From NCBI RefSeq assembly GCF_900168265.1, contig NZ_FVZF01000028.1:1-54859 (forward strand): DNA of 54,859 nucleotides. Direction: 5' to 3'. The notes below the pieces were generated by a model. That model had not been told where the DNA came from and did not search any database. It saw only the letters and a list, made by a program, of their open reading frames with translations. Below are positions 42,867 through 51,241 of the stretch, one piece after another; the first letter of the stretch is position 1, and each line of letters opens with the position of its first letter. The translations under genes were made by a program, and so were the position numbers. This DNA comes from Salegentibacter salarius (GTDB lineage Bacteria; Bacteroidota; Bacteroidia; Flavobacteriales; Flavobacteriaceae).

Positions 42867-44570
42867 CTATGTCCTTTTAATTTTGTGTTCTGGTGTTTTT
42901 ATAAATAATTCCAGGATTAAAGCAAGTGCTATAACTAGCAAGCATCCCGCTAAATTGAGCCATAAATAAGGCATAACATCAAATGTAAAAATGATAATAA
43001 TTAAAATTTGTGTGATTATTGCTGCGATAAACACCGAATTACTATTTACGATTTTTATAAAAAAGGCGAGTAAAAATATACCCAGCACATTTCCGTAGAA
43101 AATAGAGCCTATGATATTTACCAGCTGAATAAGATTATCAAACAAATTGGCAAAGCTCGCAAAAGCAATGGCTATAAGTCCCCAAAGCAGTGTAAACCAC
43201 TTCGAAGCTTTTACGTAATGTTGATCAGATTGTTCTGTTCGCCGGCTTCTTTTGTAAAGATCTATAGAAGTAGTGGAGGATAATGCGTTTAATTCTGAGG
43301 CGGTAGAAGACATCGCGGCAGAAAGGATTACTGCCAGAAGTAAACCAATTAATCCTCGTGGGAGATTATTCAGTATAAAATGGATGAAAACATAATCTTT
43401 GTCGTTGCTTTCGGCGTCTTTATCGGAAGCATCAATTAAGTCTCTTGCTTTTTGCCTGGTTTCTCTTTCAGAAGCATTTAAAGAAGCTAGGTTTTCACGG
43501 TAAGATGAATTATTGGCAGGGGTAAAATCGTTGTTTTCTGCAAATTGGAAATGTAGATTCTGTTTTTTCTGCTGAAGCGCATCGTGCTCCTGCATTAAAT
43601 CTTCATATTGATTGCCATAATCTGAATTCAGAACGGTTTCAGTCGCGGCGGGATTAAAATTGAGTGGTGCATTGTTGAATTGATAAAATACAAAAACCAT
43701 GACACCAACCAGCAAAATAAAGAACTGTAACGGCACTTTTAGCATTCCGTTCATAATCATTCCCATTCTGCTTTCTTTGACTGATCTTCCGCTTAAATAG
43801 CGTTGCACCTGGCTTTGATCTGTTCCAAAATAAGAAAGTGCTAGAAAGCCACCACCAATAATCCCACTCCAAAAAGTATAACGGTTTTCAAAATCGAAAG
43901 AGAAATCGAGGATATCCATTTTACCGCTGGCACCCGCGATTTCCAGGGCATTATTAAAATTAATATTTTCGGGTAAATAGCTTAAAATAATAAAAAACGC
44001 GGCAAACATCCCGGTAAGGATTACAGCCATTTGCTGTTTATGGGTCACACTAACCGCTGTGGTACCGCCAGCAACGGTATAAATAATTACCAGGGAACCT
44101 ATAAGAACAGTAAGTCCAGAAAGATTCCAACCTAAAACCGCCGATAAGATTATGGCCGGTGCGAAAATGGTAAGCCCGGCGGCGAGACCTCGCTGTATTA
44201 AGAATAAAATTGCGGTTAAAGTTCTCGTTTTTCTGTCGAAACGGGATTCTAAATATTCGTAAGCTGTGTATACATTAAGCCTTTTATAAATTGGAATAAA
44301 AAACATACAAACCACCACCATCGCCAGTGGCAACCCAAAATAAAATTGTACAAAACCCATCCCATCGTGAAAGGCCTGTCCAGGTGTAGAAAGGAAAGTG
44401 ATCGCACTAGCTTGTGTGGCCATAGTAGAAAGTCCGATGGTCCACCAACGGGTTTCGCTACCACCACGAATATAATCCTGGGCGCCTTTATTATTTCGGG
44501 TTTTATAAACCCCGTAGGTTACAATAAAAGCCAGGGTACCAAGAAGAATTATCCAGTCTATTAATTGCAT
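42867..44570 (-). CDS. Sodium:solute symporter (SSS family)
   Basis: A 567-residue symporter with about thirteen or fourteen membrane helices, using the Na+ gradient for solute uptake. SSS signatures include GGSETRWWTIGLSTMATQAS, GGFLALSYFGTDQSQVQRYL and AVILSAAMSSTASELNALSS. A hydrophilic insert (about 300-380) rich in Gln, Glu and Asn separates two helices. It starts 1 nt after a 35-aa membrane protein and follows a PIG-L deacetylase, so a sugar or amino-sugar derivative is a likely substrate. Confidence 0.9.
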   Translation of the reverse strand: MQLIDWIILLGTLAFIVTYGVYKTRNNKGAQDYIRGGSETRWWTIGLSTMATQASAITFLSTPGQAFHDGMGFVQFYFGLPLAMVVVCMFFIPIYKRLNVYTAYEYLESRFDRKTRTLTAILFLIQRGLAAGLTIFAPAIILSAVLGWNLSGLTVLIGSLVIIYTVAGGTTAVSVTHKQQMAVILTGMFAAFFIILSYLPENINFNNALEIAGASGKMDILDFSFDFENRYTFWSGIIGGGFLALSYFGTDQSQVQRYLSGRSVKESRMGMIMNGMLKVPLQFFILLVGVMVFVFYQFNNAPLNFNPAATETVLNSDYGNQYEDLMQEHDALQQKKQNLHFQFAENNDFTPANNSSYRENLASLNASERETRQKARDLIDASDKDAESNDKDYVFIHFILNNLPRGLIGLLLAVILSAAMSSTASELNALSSTTSIDLYKRSRRTEQSDQHYVKASKWFTLLWGLIAIAFASFANLFDNLIQLVNIIGSIFYGNVLGIFLLAFFIKIVNSNSVFIAAIITQILIIIIFTFDVMPYLWLNLAGCLLVIALALILELFIKTPEHKIKRT

Positions 44571-44571
44571 A

Positions 44572-44679
44572 TTATGAGAATAGGGACATTATGAGGTAAA
44601 AGATTATGATGTAAGCGGCGTTGGCCAAAAGAACGTAGGTGTATGAGTTACTCCAGGTAAATTTTTCGGGCTTTTTCAT
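44572..44679 (-). CDS. 35-aa single-helix membrane protein linked to the symporter
   Basis: A tiny gene too short for standard ORF cut-offs. The 35-residue product starts MKKPEKFTWSNSYTYVLLAN and ends in a hydrophobic helix (AAYIIIFYLIMSLFS). Its ATG overlaps the TGA of the PIG-L gene (ATGA), and its stop lies 1 nt before the symporter ATG. Coupling on both sides and a clear membrane helix argue it is real. It may be a small partner or assembly subunit of the symporter; this is inferred. Confidence 0.7.
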   Translation of the reverse strand: MKKPEKFTWSNSYTYVLLANAAYIIIFYLIMSLFS

Positions 44680-47165
44680 TCTTTTCCTATTGAAATCATA
44701 TTTGCAAAAAGTCTATAAGCACCCGGAACGCCCGCAGGAAACTGCCTGAAAAAACTAAGCCCGGTATAAATAAAATAGCCTTCTCCGTACTGGGCGACAA
44801 GCAAACTTCCATTTTTGGGAGTTTCATTTTTATCGTTCATAGAGAGAATTGGTGTAAATTCTTCACTCCACGAATCCGGGAAATAAAGTCCGCGTTCCTG
44901 TACCCAATTCTCAAAATCATTTTTAGTGATTTTGTTCGGGGAATTTAAAACGGGATGGTTTTCAGCTAGAAATCTAACTTCAGCAGTTTCGTCGGTCACG
45001 CGGTCACGTGATAATTCCAGCGGTAATGGAGATATATTTTCGGTCACTAAACCTCGATTAGTATTGTATTGCACAATTAAATTCCCACCGTTATTTACGT
45101 AATCAAAAAGTATCTGTTGTTTGTATTTTAATGCTTCAACCGTATTTAAAGCACGAATTCCCAGTACTACAGCATCATATTTTTGCAAAGAAGACCTGGA
45201 AATTGTCGCAGCATTTAATTTATTTACACGATAACCGATTTGTTCCAAACTTTCGGGAACAACATCGCCGGCACCTTCAATATAGCCAATGAGTTCTCCT
45301 TTTTTCTCAATCTCTAAGCGTGCAACCTTTAATTTTGAAGGAACTACCAGGTTTTGTTTCGGGATATGAGTATAATCTATGGAGATAAGTTTTTCTGAAA
45401 ATTCCCTGCCGTCTATTGTTGCCGTTGGAATGATAAAGCTTTCATCCTGATCTTTTGGAGGCGTGACTTCAAAAGAAAGGTTTGTGTTACTTCCTTTTTG
45501 CTGAAGCTTAAACATATGAGTTTCGGGCTTTATTATCCAGCCTTCTTCGGCTGAAAGGCTCACTTCACCCTGTACATTTGCCTTTCCTGAAGTGAGTTTT
45601 ACTGAAATGTTTTTGGGTTCATCGTTTTCAAAAATTATCATTTCGTCTTCAAAGGAGAGCGAAACTTCGGGGATAATCTCAAATGGCTGATAAGTTTCCC
45701 CCAGCACAGGGTCGTTGTATTTGTAGACTATGGGTTTTTCGAAACTTAGCGTAACTCCATTGAAATCAAGGTGAAAAAGGCTTTTTGTAAGCGTGGGTGT
45801 TTCGGGAAGACCTATTAATTGTTGATCTTCTACTTTATACATTCCATTATTAGCGGCCTCTTTTAGCCAATAGGGAGTTGTGTATGCTGTATTTTCCGGA
45901 ACTTTCAGCGTGATATCATTTTGCCAATTTTCGTTATTTCCCAGTGTAATTTCTGGTTTAATTTTAGCATTATTCGGATTTAATTCAACCGAACTCAAAG
46001 TAACCTGGAAATCACTGCGATTAATAGCTTCCAGGTTTATCTGAACGCTATCCCTTGCTGTAGCCGAAGCTTGATTTGCCACAGCCTCCAAAAATAAACC
46101 TGAGCTGGCATAAATGATGTTCTTAATTTCTTTGGTTTTTAGTTCACGCCAGTGCTCATTGGGTAATTCGCGAATCAATTTATAAGCTTCTACCAGTTTT
46201 GGTAAACTAGCAGCAGGATCTTTAAAATTATAATTCTTTTCAACTTGAGTCAGGATTTCGCCAATTTCTGCGCCGCCCTCTAACTTTTCCCAGGAAGTAT
46301 CAATGCCTTTAAAAACGTTTTGTGAGCGAATGGTATCTCCTTTAATTGGCTCCAAGTATTCCATTTGACTTCCCCGGGAACCTGTACTGCCAAAGCCCTG
46401 AGATTGGTGCTGGCTTCTGCTTAAAGAGGAAATTTCGGGATTTGAAAGTCCAAGGAGTGGAAAATAAACTCCGGTATCAAAGCTTACAAATTGGTTTTTA
46501 TTAGCTTCTTCAAAAGCTTCCTGCCCCCCATAAAACCAGGGAGAAGTATTAAAATACGCTCGCCTGGCTTGATGTGTTTCGGTAAATTCTAATTGGTCAG
46601 GGAATTTATCAGGATTTGCCGCAGCTTCAAAAGCTTCAAGGCTTAGGATGGCAGAGGAGGTGTGGTGACCGTGAGTGCTGCCGGGAGTGCGATGATCAAA
46701 CCGGTTGATAATAACATCGGGTTTAAAATTTCTAATGATCCAAACCACGTCACTAAGTACTTTTTCTTTATTCCAGATTTCCAAGGTTTCCTCTGGAGTT
46801 TTTGAATAACCGAAATCGTTGGCACGAGTAAAAAATTGTTCTCCACCATCTATACCTCTTGCCGCAAGTAGTTCCTGAGTTCTAATTAGGCCTAATTGCT
46901 CTCGTAATTCAGGGCCAATAAGGTTTTGTCCACCATCGCCACGAGTTAAAGAGAGATAAGCAGTTCGAGCATTTTTTTCGTTTGAAAAATAAGAGATCAA
47001 CCGGGTGTTTTCGTCATCTGGATGGGCGCCAATGTATAACACAGAGCCAAGGAAATTAAGTTTTTTTATTTCCTGAAATATTTCAGCAGCGTTTAATTTT
47101 TCAGGCTTCTGTGCGTGTAAATTCAACAGAAAAAAACAGAAAAGGAAACTAAGTAGTTTGCGCAT
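44676..47165 (-). CDS. PIG-L family deacetylase, large exported form
   Basis: An exported protein of about 829 residues (signal peptide MRKLLSFLFCFFLLNLHAQ; the ATG at 47165 is preferred to a TTG three codons earlier). The N-terminal domain (about 35-270) is a GlcNAc-PI/LmbE-like de-N-acetylase with zinc motif GAHPDDENTRLI and HGHHTSSA. The rest is beta-rich with a C-terminal glutamine-amidotransferase-like region (YDAVVLGIRALNTVEALKYK). It likely removes acetyl groups from amino-sugar substrates outside the inner membrane. It is first gene of the operon with the 35-aa protein and the symporter. Confidence 0.87.
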   Translation of the reverse strand: MRKLLSFLFCFFLLNLHAQKPEKLNAAEIFQEIKKLNFLGSVLYIGAHPDDENTRLISYFSNEKNARTAYLSLTRGDGGQNLIGPELREQLGLIRTQELLAARGIDGGEQFFTRANDFGYSKTPEETLEIWNKEKVLSDVVWIIRNFKPDVIINRFDHRTPGSTHGHHTSSAILSLEAFEAAANPDKFPDQLEFTETHQARRAYFNTSPWFYGGQEAFEEANKNQFVSFDTGVYFPLLGLSNPEISSLSRSQHQSQGFGSTGSRGSQMEYLEPIKGDTIRSQNVFKGIDTSWEKLEGGAEIGEILTQVEKNYNFKDPAASLPKLVEAYKLIRELPNEHWRELKTKEIKNIIYASSGLFLEAVANQASATARDSVQINLEAINRSDFQVTLSSVELNPNNAKIKPEITLGNNENWQNDITLKVPENTAYTTPYWLKEAANNGMYKVEDQQLIGLPETPTLTKSLFHLDFNGVTLSFEKPIVYKYNDPVLGETYQPFEIIPEVSLSFEDEMIIFENDEPKNISVKLTSGKANVQGEVSLSAEEGWIIKPETHMFKLQQKGSNTNLSFEVTPPKDQDESFIIPTATIDGREFSEKLISIDYTHIPKQNLVVPSKLKVARLEIEKKGELIGYIEGAGDVVPESLEQIGYRVNKLNAATISRSSLQKYDAVVLGIRALNTVEALKYKQQILFDYVNNGGNLIVQYNTNRGLVTENISPLPLELSRDRVTDETAEVRFLAENHPVLNSPNKITKNDFENWVQERGLYFPDSWSEEFTPILSMNDKNETPKNGSLLVAQYGEGYFIYTGLSFFRQFPAGVPGAYRLFANMISIGKE

Positions 47166-47233
47166 AGATCTCAAGGCGATTAAATAAAGATGACCAAATA
47201 TAAAAACTTTAGCCGCCTGAAGATAAGAATTTA

Positions 47234-47310
47234 CTCGATAATCGAAGTTATATGATCCGGAGCTAGTGGCAAATTAAAATATTGTTCTTAATTAAATCCT
47301 CGAAGAATCT
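47234..47310. repeat. Dispersed palindromic repeat, copy 4 (diverged)
   Basis: The core reads CTCGATAATCGAA at 47234-47246, one change from the other copies, followed by a CC/GG step and, further on, AATCCTCGAAGAAT. It lies between the MscS-like gene and the PIG-L gene, upstream of the latter. Confidence 0.55.
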
Positions 47311-47325
47311 TCTAATGTGATTTAC

Positions 47326-47865
47326 TTAGAGGCTACTTTTATCCTCATCTAGGTAAACATCTTTTTCTACCAAAGAGACTGCTTTTTGTAGAATAAGATT
47401 ATTTGGATAAGTGATTAATTCGCCCTCTAAAGTCCTGAGGTGTAAGTGGAAGGCCTTTATGTCTTCAATAATAGCTTCAATAGGAAGATCTTTATCATGA
47501 ATCTTGATCTTGTCGCCTATTTTATAGGGAAAAGAAAAGAAAAGAATAACCCCGGAAGTAATATTGCTTAGAATAGACCAGATGGCGAATAACGCAACCC
47601 CAAGTACCGCGAAAACAGAAGAAAATATAAGTGAAAGTTCTGTAAGCCCCATTCCCCAGGCGATAGCTAAAAGGAAAAAAGCAATAAACAGAATAAGAAT
47701 ATTAATGTATTTAAACATTAATTTAGTTCGGGTGAAGTTTATTTCACTGCGTTTACCAACTCTATGTGCGGCTTTCTTTAGTAGAAACTGAACAATTAAT
47801 AAGGCGAAAACTGTTACTACCGTGTAGGAGATTTCAGTTCTATACAATGAAAAGATTTCATACAT
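47326..47865 (-). CDS. Small mechanosensitive channel (MscS family)
   Basis: A 179-residue MscS-type channel with three membrane helices and a short beta domain. The pore helix and following domain read LIFSSVFAVLGVALFAIWSI, then SNITSGVILFFSFPYKIGDK, and YPNNLILQKAV. It lacks the long C-terminal cage of E. coli MscS, which is common in the short Bacteroidota forms. It opens under membrane tension to release osmolytes. The ATG at 47865 gives MYEIFSLYR; a TTG frame four codons earlier is less likely. Confidence 0.88.
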   Translation of the reverse strand: MYEIFSLYRTEISYTVVTVFALLIVQFLLKKAAHRVGKRSEINFTRTKLMFKYINILILFIAFFLLAIAWGMGLTELSLIFSSVFAVLGVALFAIWSILSNITSGVILFFSFPYKIGDKIKIHDKDLPIEAIIEDIKAFHLHLRTLEGELITYPNNLILQKAVSLVEKDVYLDEDKSSL

Positions 47866-48014
47866 ATCTACTCTCAAATTTTATATAAAGGTAATTCCAA
47901 AAAGATGTTTTTTAACGAATAAATATAAGCTGTTTTAGGTTTTTTATTTGTAAGCTTTTAATTAATTAAAAACTTTATACGGGGTGTTTTAACATGCTTA
48001 AAATTAAATAGTTA

Positions 48015-48608
48015 TTATTGAATAGAAGCAAGATTAATCAGTTCGTTGTAAACCAGGTGGGTGGGAAGACCAACTACATTAAAGTAACTTCCTTCCAGAT
48101 TAGTTATCCCGATAAGGCCAATCCATTCCTGGATAGCATACCCGCCTGCTTTATCAAAAGGTTTAAAGTTTTCTACGTAATAATCAATTTCACCGGTGGT
48201 AAGTTCTTTGAAGCTTACCCGGGTTTCACAATTTACTGTAGACTGGTGATTGTGCGTTGTAAAACAAACCGATGTAAAGACACTATGGGTTTTGCTTGAA
48301 AGTGATCTAAGCATTTCTTTGGCTTCAGGTGCCGTTTCCGGTTTTCCCATTGCGTTTCCTTCATTATAAACAATGGTATCGCTGGTAATTAAAATTTGAT
48401 CTTTTTTTAATTCTTTCTGAAAAGCTTCGGCTTTCAATTGCGCTAAAAAATCGGTTATTTCTTCTTTCTGAAGGTAATCTGGATGAACTTCTTTAACCGG
48501 TCTAACATCTGCTTTAAAAGGAATGTCTAGATCTTTAAAGAATTGATGTCTCCTTGGAGAGCCTGATGCAAGAATAATTTCTTTATTTTTTAAAAGTTCT
48601 TTCAACAT
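48015..48608 (-). CDS. Maf-like nucleotide pyrophosphatase
   Basis: A 197-residue Maf/HAM1-like house-cleaning enzyme that hydrolyses non-canonical NTPs. The N-terminal loop is LASGSPRRHQFF, the catalytic SDTIVY is present, and KPFDKAGGYAIQEW matches the conserved C-terminal segment. It is the last gene of a five-gene minus-strand operon, 6 nt after the UbiA-like gene. Confidence 0.93.
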   Translation of the reverse strand: MLKELLKNKEIILASGSPRRHQFFKDLDIPFKADVRPVKEVHPDYLQKEEITDFLAQLKAEAFQKELKKDQILITSDTIVYNEGNAMGKPETAPEAKEMLRSLSSKTHSVFTSVCFTTHNHQSTVNCETRVSFKELTTGEIDYYVENFKPFDKAGGYAIQEWIGLIGITNLEGSYFNVVGLPTHLVYNELINLASIQ

Positions 48609-48614
48609 AATACA

Positions 48615-49526
48615 TTAGAGTAAAAATTGATAAAATCCGATAGAGATGAGTCCGAAAAATAAAATAATTTTCAGCATTAAACTTAAGTGCGTGTAATCTT
48701 TTTTCTTTTTAGCCTCCCAGAGACGAACCTGAAAATAGAGCAGGGGCGCAAGAATAAAAAGTAGCGAGTAAATTACCAGAAAAGTATTCTCAAAAAGATA
48801 ATTATAAATATAATAGACCATTGCGGCTATAGGTAAAATACCAATCGCAAAAATTATTTTGTTAGTACGACTTTGACCAAGCACAATAGGCAAGGTTTTG
48901 ATGCCTGCGTTGTAATCGCCTTTTATATCTTCGTGGTCTTTTACCATTTCTCTCAATAAATTCAATAAAAATGCAAACACAACATAATCCAGTAGAATAG
49001 AAAATAGTAAAGACTGAATTTTTTTATTTTGAGGGGAAATAGCAGGAAAAAGATCGAAAACTGCTGGTAATAGCACTACAAAAGCTACGAGGAAACTTAT
49101 TAAAACATTCCCTAAAACCGGAATTTGCTTCAGGTAACTCGCGTACAAATAAAGTAAAGCTGAAGAAAAGATAAAAATCGCTACAAAAGCAGGTTTTTCC
49201 AACAAATTCGCCAGGTAAAAACCTATTGCCACTCCGATAACATTTAGAGTGATAAACAAATTATTAGCATTTTTCTCTGAAATCTTATTTCCAACGATCA
49301 GCTTTTCGGGTTTATTAATTTTGTCTGCCTGGATATCATAAATATCATTAATTACATATCCCGAAGCCGCGATACATAGCGTAGCCAGAATTAATAGGGC
49401 ATAGCCAAAAGCATTAAGCGTAATTGCGGCACCAAATTCTTCAAAAAATGAAAACTTTATTAGAATTAGGGTAAGGGCTATAAAAATAAGATTAGGCCAT
49501 CTTAGTAGCTTTAAGTATGCGATCAT
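48615..49526 (-). CDS. UbiA-family prenyltransferase
   Basis: A 303-residue membrane prenyltransferase with about nine helices. The two Asp-rich motifs are NDIYDIQADKINKPEK (near residue 60) and DHEDIKGDYNAG (near 200). Bacteroidota members at this position are often labelled geranylgeranylglycerol-phosphate geranylgeranyltransferases. The substrate is uncertain, and a quinone-pathway role cannot be excluded. It lies between the SMR gene (8-nt gap) and maf. Confidence 0.88.
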   Translation of the reverse strand: MIAYLKLLRWPNLIFIALTLILIKFSFFEEFGAAITLNAFGYALLILATLCIAASGYVINDIYDIQADKINKPEKLIVGNKISEKNANNLFITLNVIGVAIGFYLANLLEKPAFVAIFIFSSALLYLYASYLKQIPVLGNVLISFLVAFVVLLPAVFDLFPAISPQNKKIQSLLFSILLDYVVFAFLLNLLREMVKDHEDIKGDYNAGIKTLPIVLGQSRTNKIIFAIGILPIAAMVYYIYNYLFENTFLVIYSLLFILAPLLYFQVRLWEAKKKKDYTHLSLMLKIILFFGLISIGFYQFLL

Positions 49527-49534
49527 ATGCTAGT

Positions 49535-49861
49535 TTATTCTGAAACAAATTTTAAACCTACACTTGAAATTATTAGTGTGCTTAGAAAGAAAATACGCCA
49601 AAAATTAGCAGGTTCTTTAAAAATGAAAATTCCTAATAGAACAGTGCCTACTGCGCCAATTCCTGTCCAAACGGCATAGGCTGTACCAATAGGTAATGTT
49701 TGTGTGGCTTTATAAAGCAAAAGCATACTTATGCTTAGCGAAATTAAAAACCCGGCAAACCAAAGGTTTGAATTGAGACCGGTGGTCACCTTGGTTTTGC
49801 CAAGGCAAAATGCAAAACCAACTTCAAAAAGTCCGGCGAGAATAAGTAGAATCCAGTTCAT
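49535..49861 (-). CDS. Small multidrug resistance transporter (SugE/EmrE type)
   Basis: A 108-residue SMR protein of four helices with the essential Glu at position 13 (LAGLFEVGFAFCLG), and YAVWTGIGAVGTVLLG as in TM3 of guanidinium or drug exporters. It acts as a dual-topology dimer in the inner membrane. The Trp-containing MNWILLILAGLFE start resembles the SugE/Gdx side of the family. Its start overlaps the KdsC-like stop by 1 nt, so it belongs to that operon. Confidence 0.9.
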   Translation of the reverse strand: MNWILLILAGLFEVGFAFCLGKTKVTTGLNSNLWFAGFLISLSISMLLLYKATQTLPIGTAYAVWTGIGAVGTVLLGIFIFKEPANFWRIFFLSTLIISSVGLKFVSE

Positions 49862-50373
49862 TAGGCTTTATCAATCCATTTTCCCTGCACCTTCATCACT
49901 TGTTCTATAACATCACGAACGCAGCCTTTCCCGCCTTTTCTGTGAGAAACATATTTACTGATCTCTTTAACTTCAGCGGCAGCATCCTGTGGGCAGCAAG
50001 GTAAACCCACTAATTTCATTGGATAATAATCCGGAATATCATCGCCCATATAGAGTACGTTTTCTGCATTGATTTCATAAATATCGAAGAATTCATCCAT
50101 TTGTTCCACTTTATCGTGAATGCCCAGGTAGATATCGTTAATCCCAAGATCTCTTAGCCTTTTTCTAACGCCTTCATTTTTTCCTCCGGAAATAACGCAA
50201 ACCGTGTAACCAGCCGTTTTTGCTGCTTTAAGCGCATAACCATCTTTAATGTTCATAGTACGCAGAAGTTCTCCTGCGGTACTAATTTGTATGCTACCAT
50301 CGGTGAGTACACCATCTACATCAAATACAAAGGTGTTGATTTGGTTTAGGTATTCTTTATAATTTTTTTCCAT
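49861..50373 (-). CDS. KdsC-like HAD phosphatase
   Basis: A 170-residue HAD-superfamily phosphatase of the C0/KdsC type, which removes phosphate from 3-deoxy-D-manno-octulosonate 8-phosphate in LPS inner-core synthesis. Motif I is FVFDVDGVLTDG, motif II VISGGKN, and motif IV YMGDDIPDYYPM. It overlaps the DUF2520 gene by 17 nt and the SMR gene by 1 nt. Confidence 0.9.
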   Translation of the reverse strand: MEKNYKEYLNQINTFVFDVDGVLTDGSIQISTAGELLRTMNIKDGYALKAAKTAGYTVCVISGGKNEGVRKRLRDLGINDIYLGIHDKVEQMDEFFDIYEINAENVLYMGDDIPDYYPMKLVGLPCCPQDAAAEVKEISKYVSHRKGGKGCVRDVIEQVMKVQGKWIDKA

Positions 50374-51118
50374 GTAAATCTTGAATAGATTGGGTTAAAA
50401 GGCTGTAAATATCCTTATGTTTTTTAGATAAAAATGCTAAATGTGTTTCAATTGTTTTTTGATCATTCCTTAAAGCCGGGCCTGTTTGGGCTTCCTGTGG
50501 TCTTAAAATCTCAATTTTCGAGGTAGTTTCTGCTATAAGTGGCTTTAAAATGCTGAAGTCTATTTTATTCTCGGCACAAATTTCAGCTCCAATTGAATAT
50601 AAATGATTGCTGAAATTATTCACAAAAACTGCTGCAACGTGTAAAGCTTTGCGTTGTTCAGAATCAATCTCCCGTACATCTTTTGTGATTCCTGAAGCCA
50701 GACTTCTTATTTTTTCTAAATTTTCGGCTGAATTTGCTTCAATACAAACCGGTATTTCGGCAAAATCTACTGCTTTGTTTTTCGAAAAGGTCTGTAATGG
50801 ATAAAACACGCCAAAATTAGTTGCGCCCTCCAGTGCATTCAAACCAACGGCGCCCGATGTATGTAAAATGATACCGTCATAACTTCTAAGTTGTTTGGCT
50901 ATTTCAGGAATAACATCATCTTTTAAAGCAAGTAAATAAAAATGAGCAGGTTTTAAGTCATTGATATTAGTGGTGGTAGCTGTAACATTTGGGAAATACT
51001 TCAGGCTTTCCTGCTTATGATTATAAACCTGGATCACGCGGATATTTTCCGCTTCAGAAAAGGCTTTGAACAAATGAAAAGCTACGTTCCCGGTGCCTAA
51101 AATTACCACTTCTATCAT
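50357..51118 (-). CDS. DUF2520 / Rossmann-like domain protein
   Basis: A 253-residue protein with an N-terminal NAD(P)-binding Rossmann motif VILGTGNVAFHLFKAF and a C-terminal helical DUF2520 domain (EQRKALHVAAVFVNNFSNHL). It resembles pyrroline-5-carboxylate reductase and other short dehydrogenases. The substrate is unknown. It is first gene of the operon with kdsC, SMR, ubiA-like and maf, and is divergent from ccsBA with a 123-nt spacer. Confidence 0.85.
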   Translation of the reverse strand: MIEVVILGTGNVAFHLFKAFSEAENIRVIQVYNHKQESLKYFPNVTATTTNINDLKPAHFYLLALKDDVIPEIAKQLRSYDGIILHTSGAVGLNALEGATNFGVFYPLQTFSKNKAVDFAEIPVCIEANSAENLEKIRSLASGITKDVREIDSEQRKALHVAAVFVNNFSNHLYSIGAEICAENKIDFSILKPLIAETTSKIEILRPQEAQTGPALRNDQKTIETHLAFLSKKHKDIYSLLTQSIQDLHGKKL

Positions 51119-51241
51119 TCGGCTAAATTATTAAAAATAATCAGGCAATAAAATTAACATTCGTGTAGGAGATTGTCTTTGTTTTTACCTTCCCAAACCG
51201 TTAAAAATCCTTAAATTTGCAGCCGTAAAAAGAGTTACTTC

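Noticed and set aside
51212-51237. GTAAA-AAGA-GTTAC before ccsBA as another regulon operator
   Set aside because: It lies after the -7 box TAAATTTG, overlaps the start region, and the left half-site mismatches, so the spacing rule fails.
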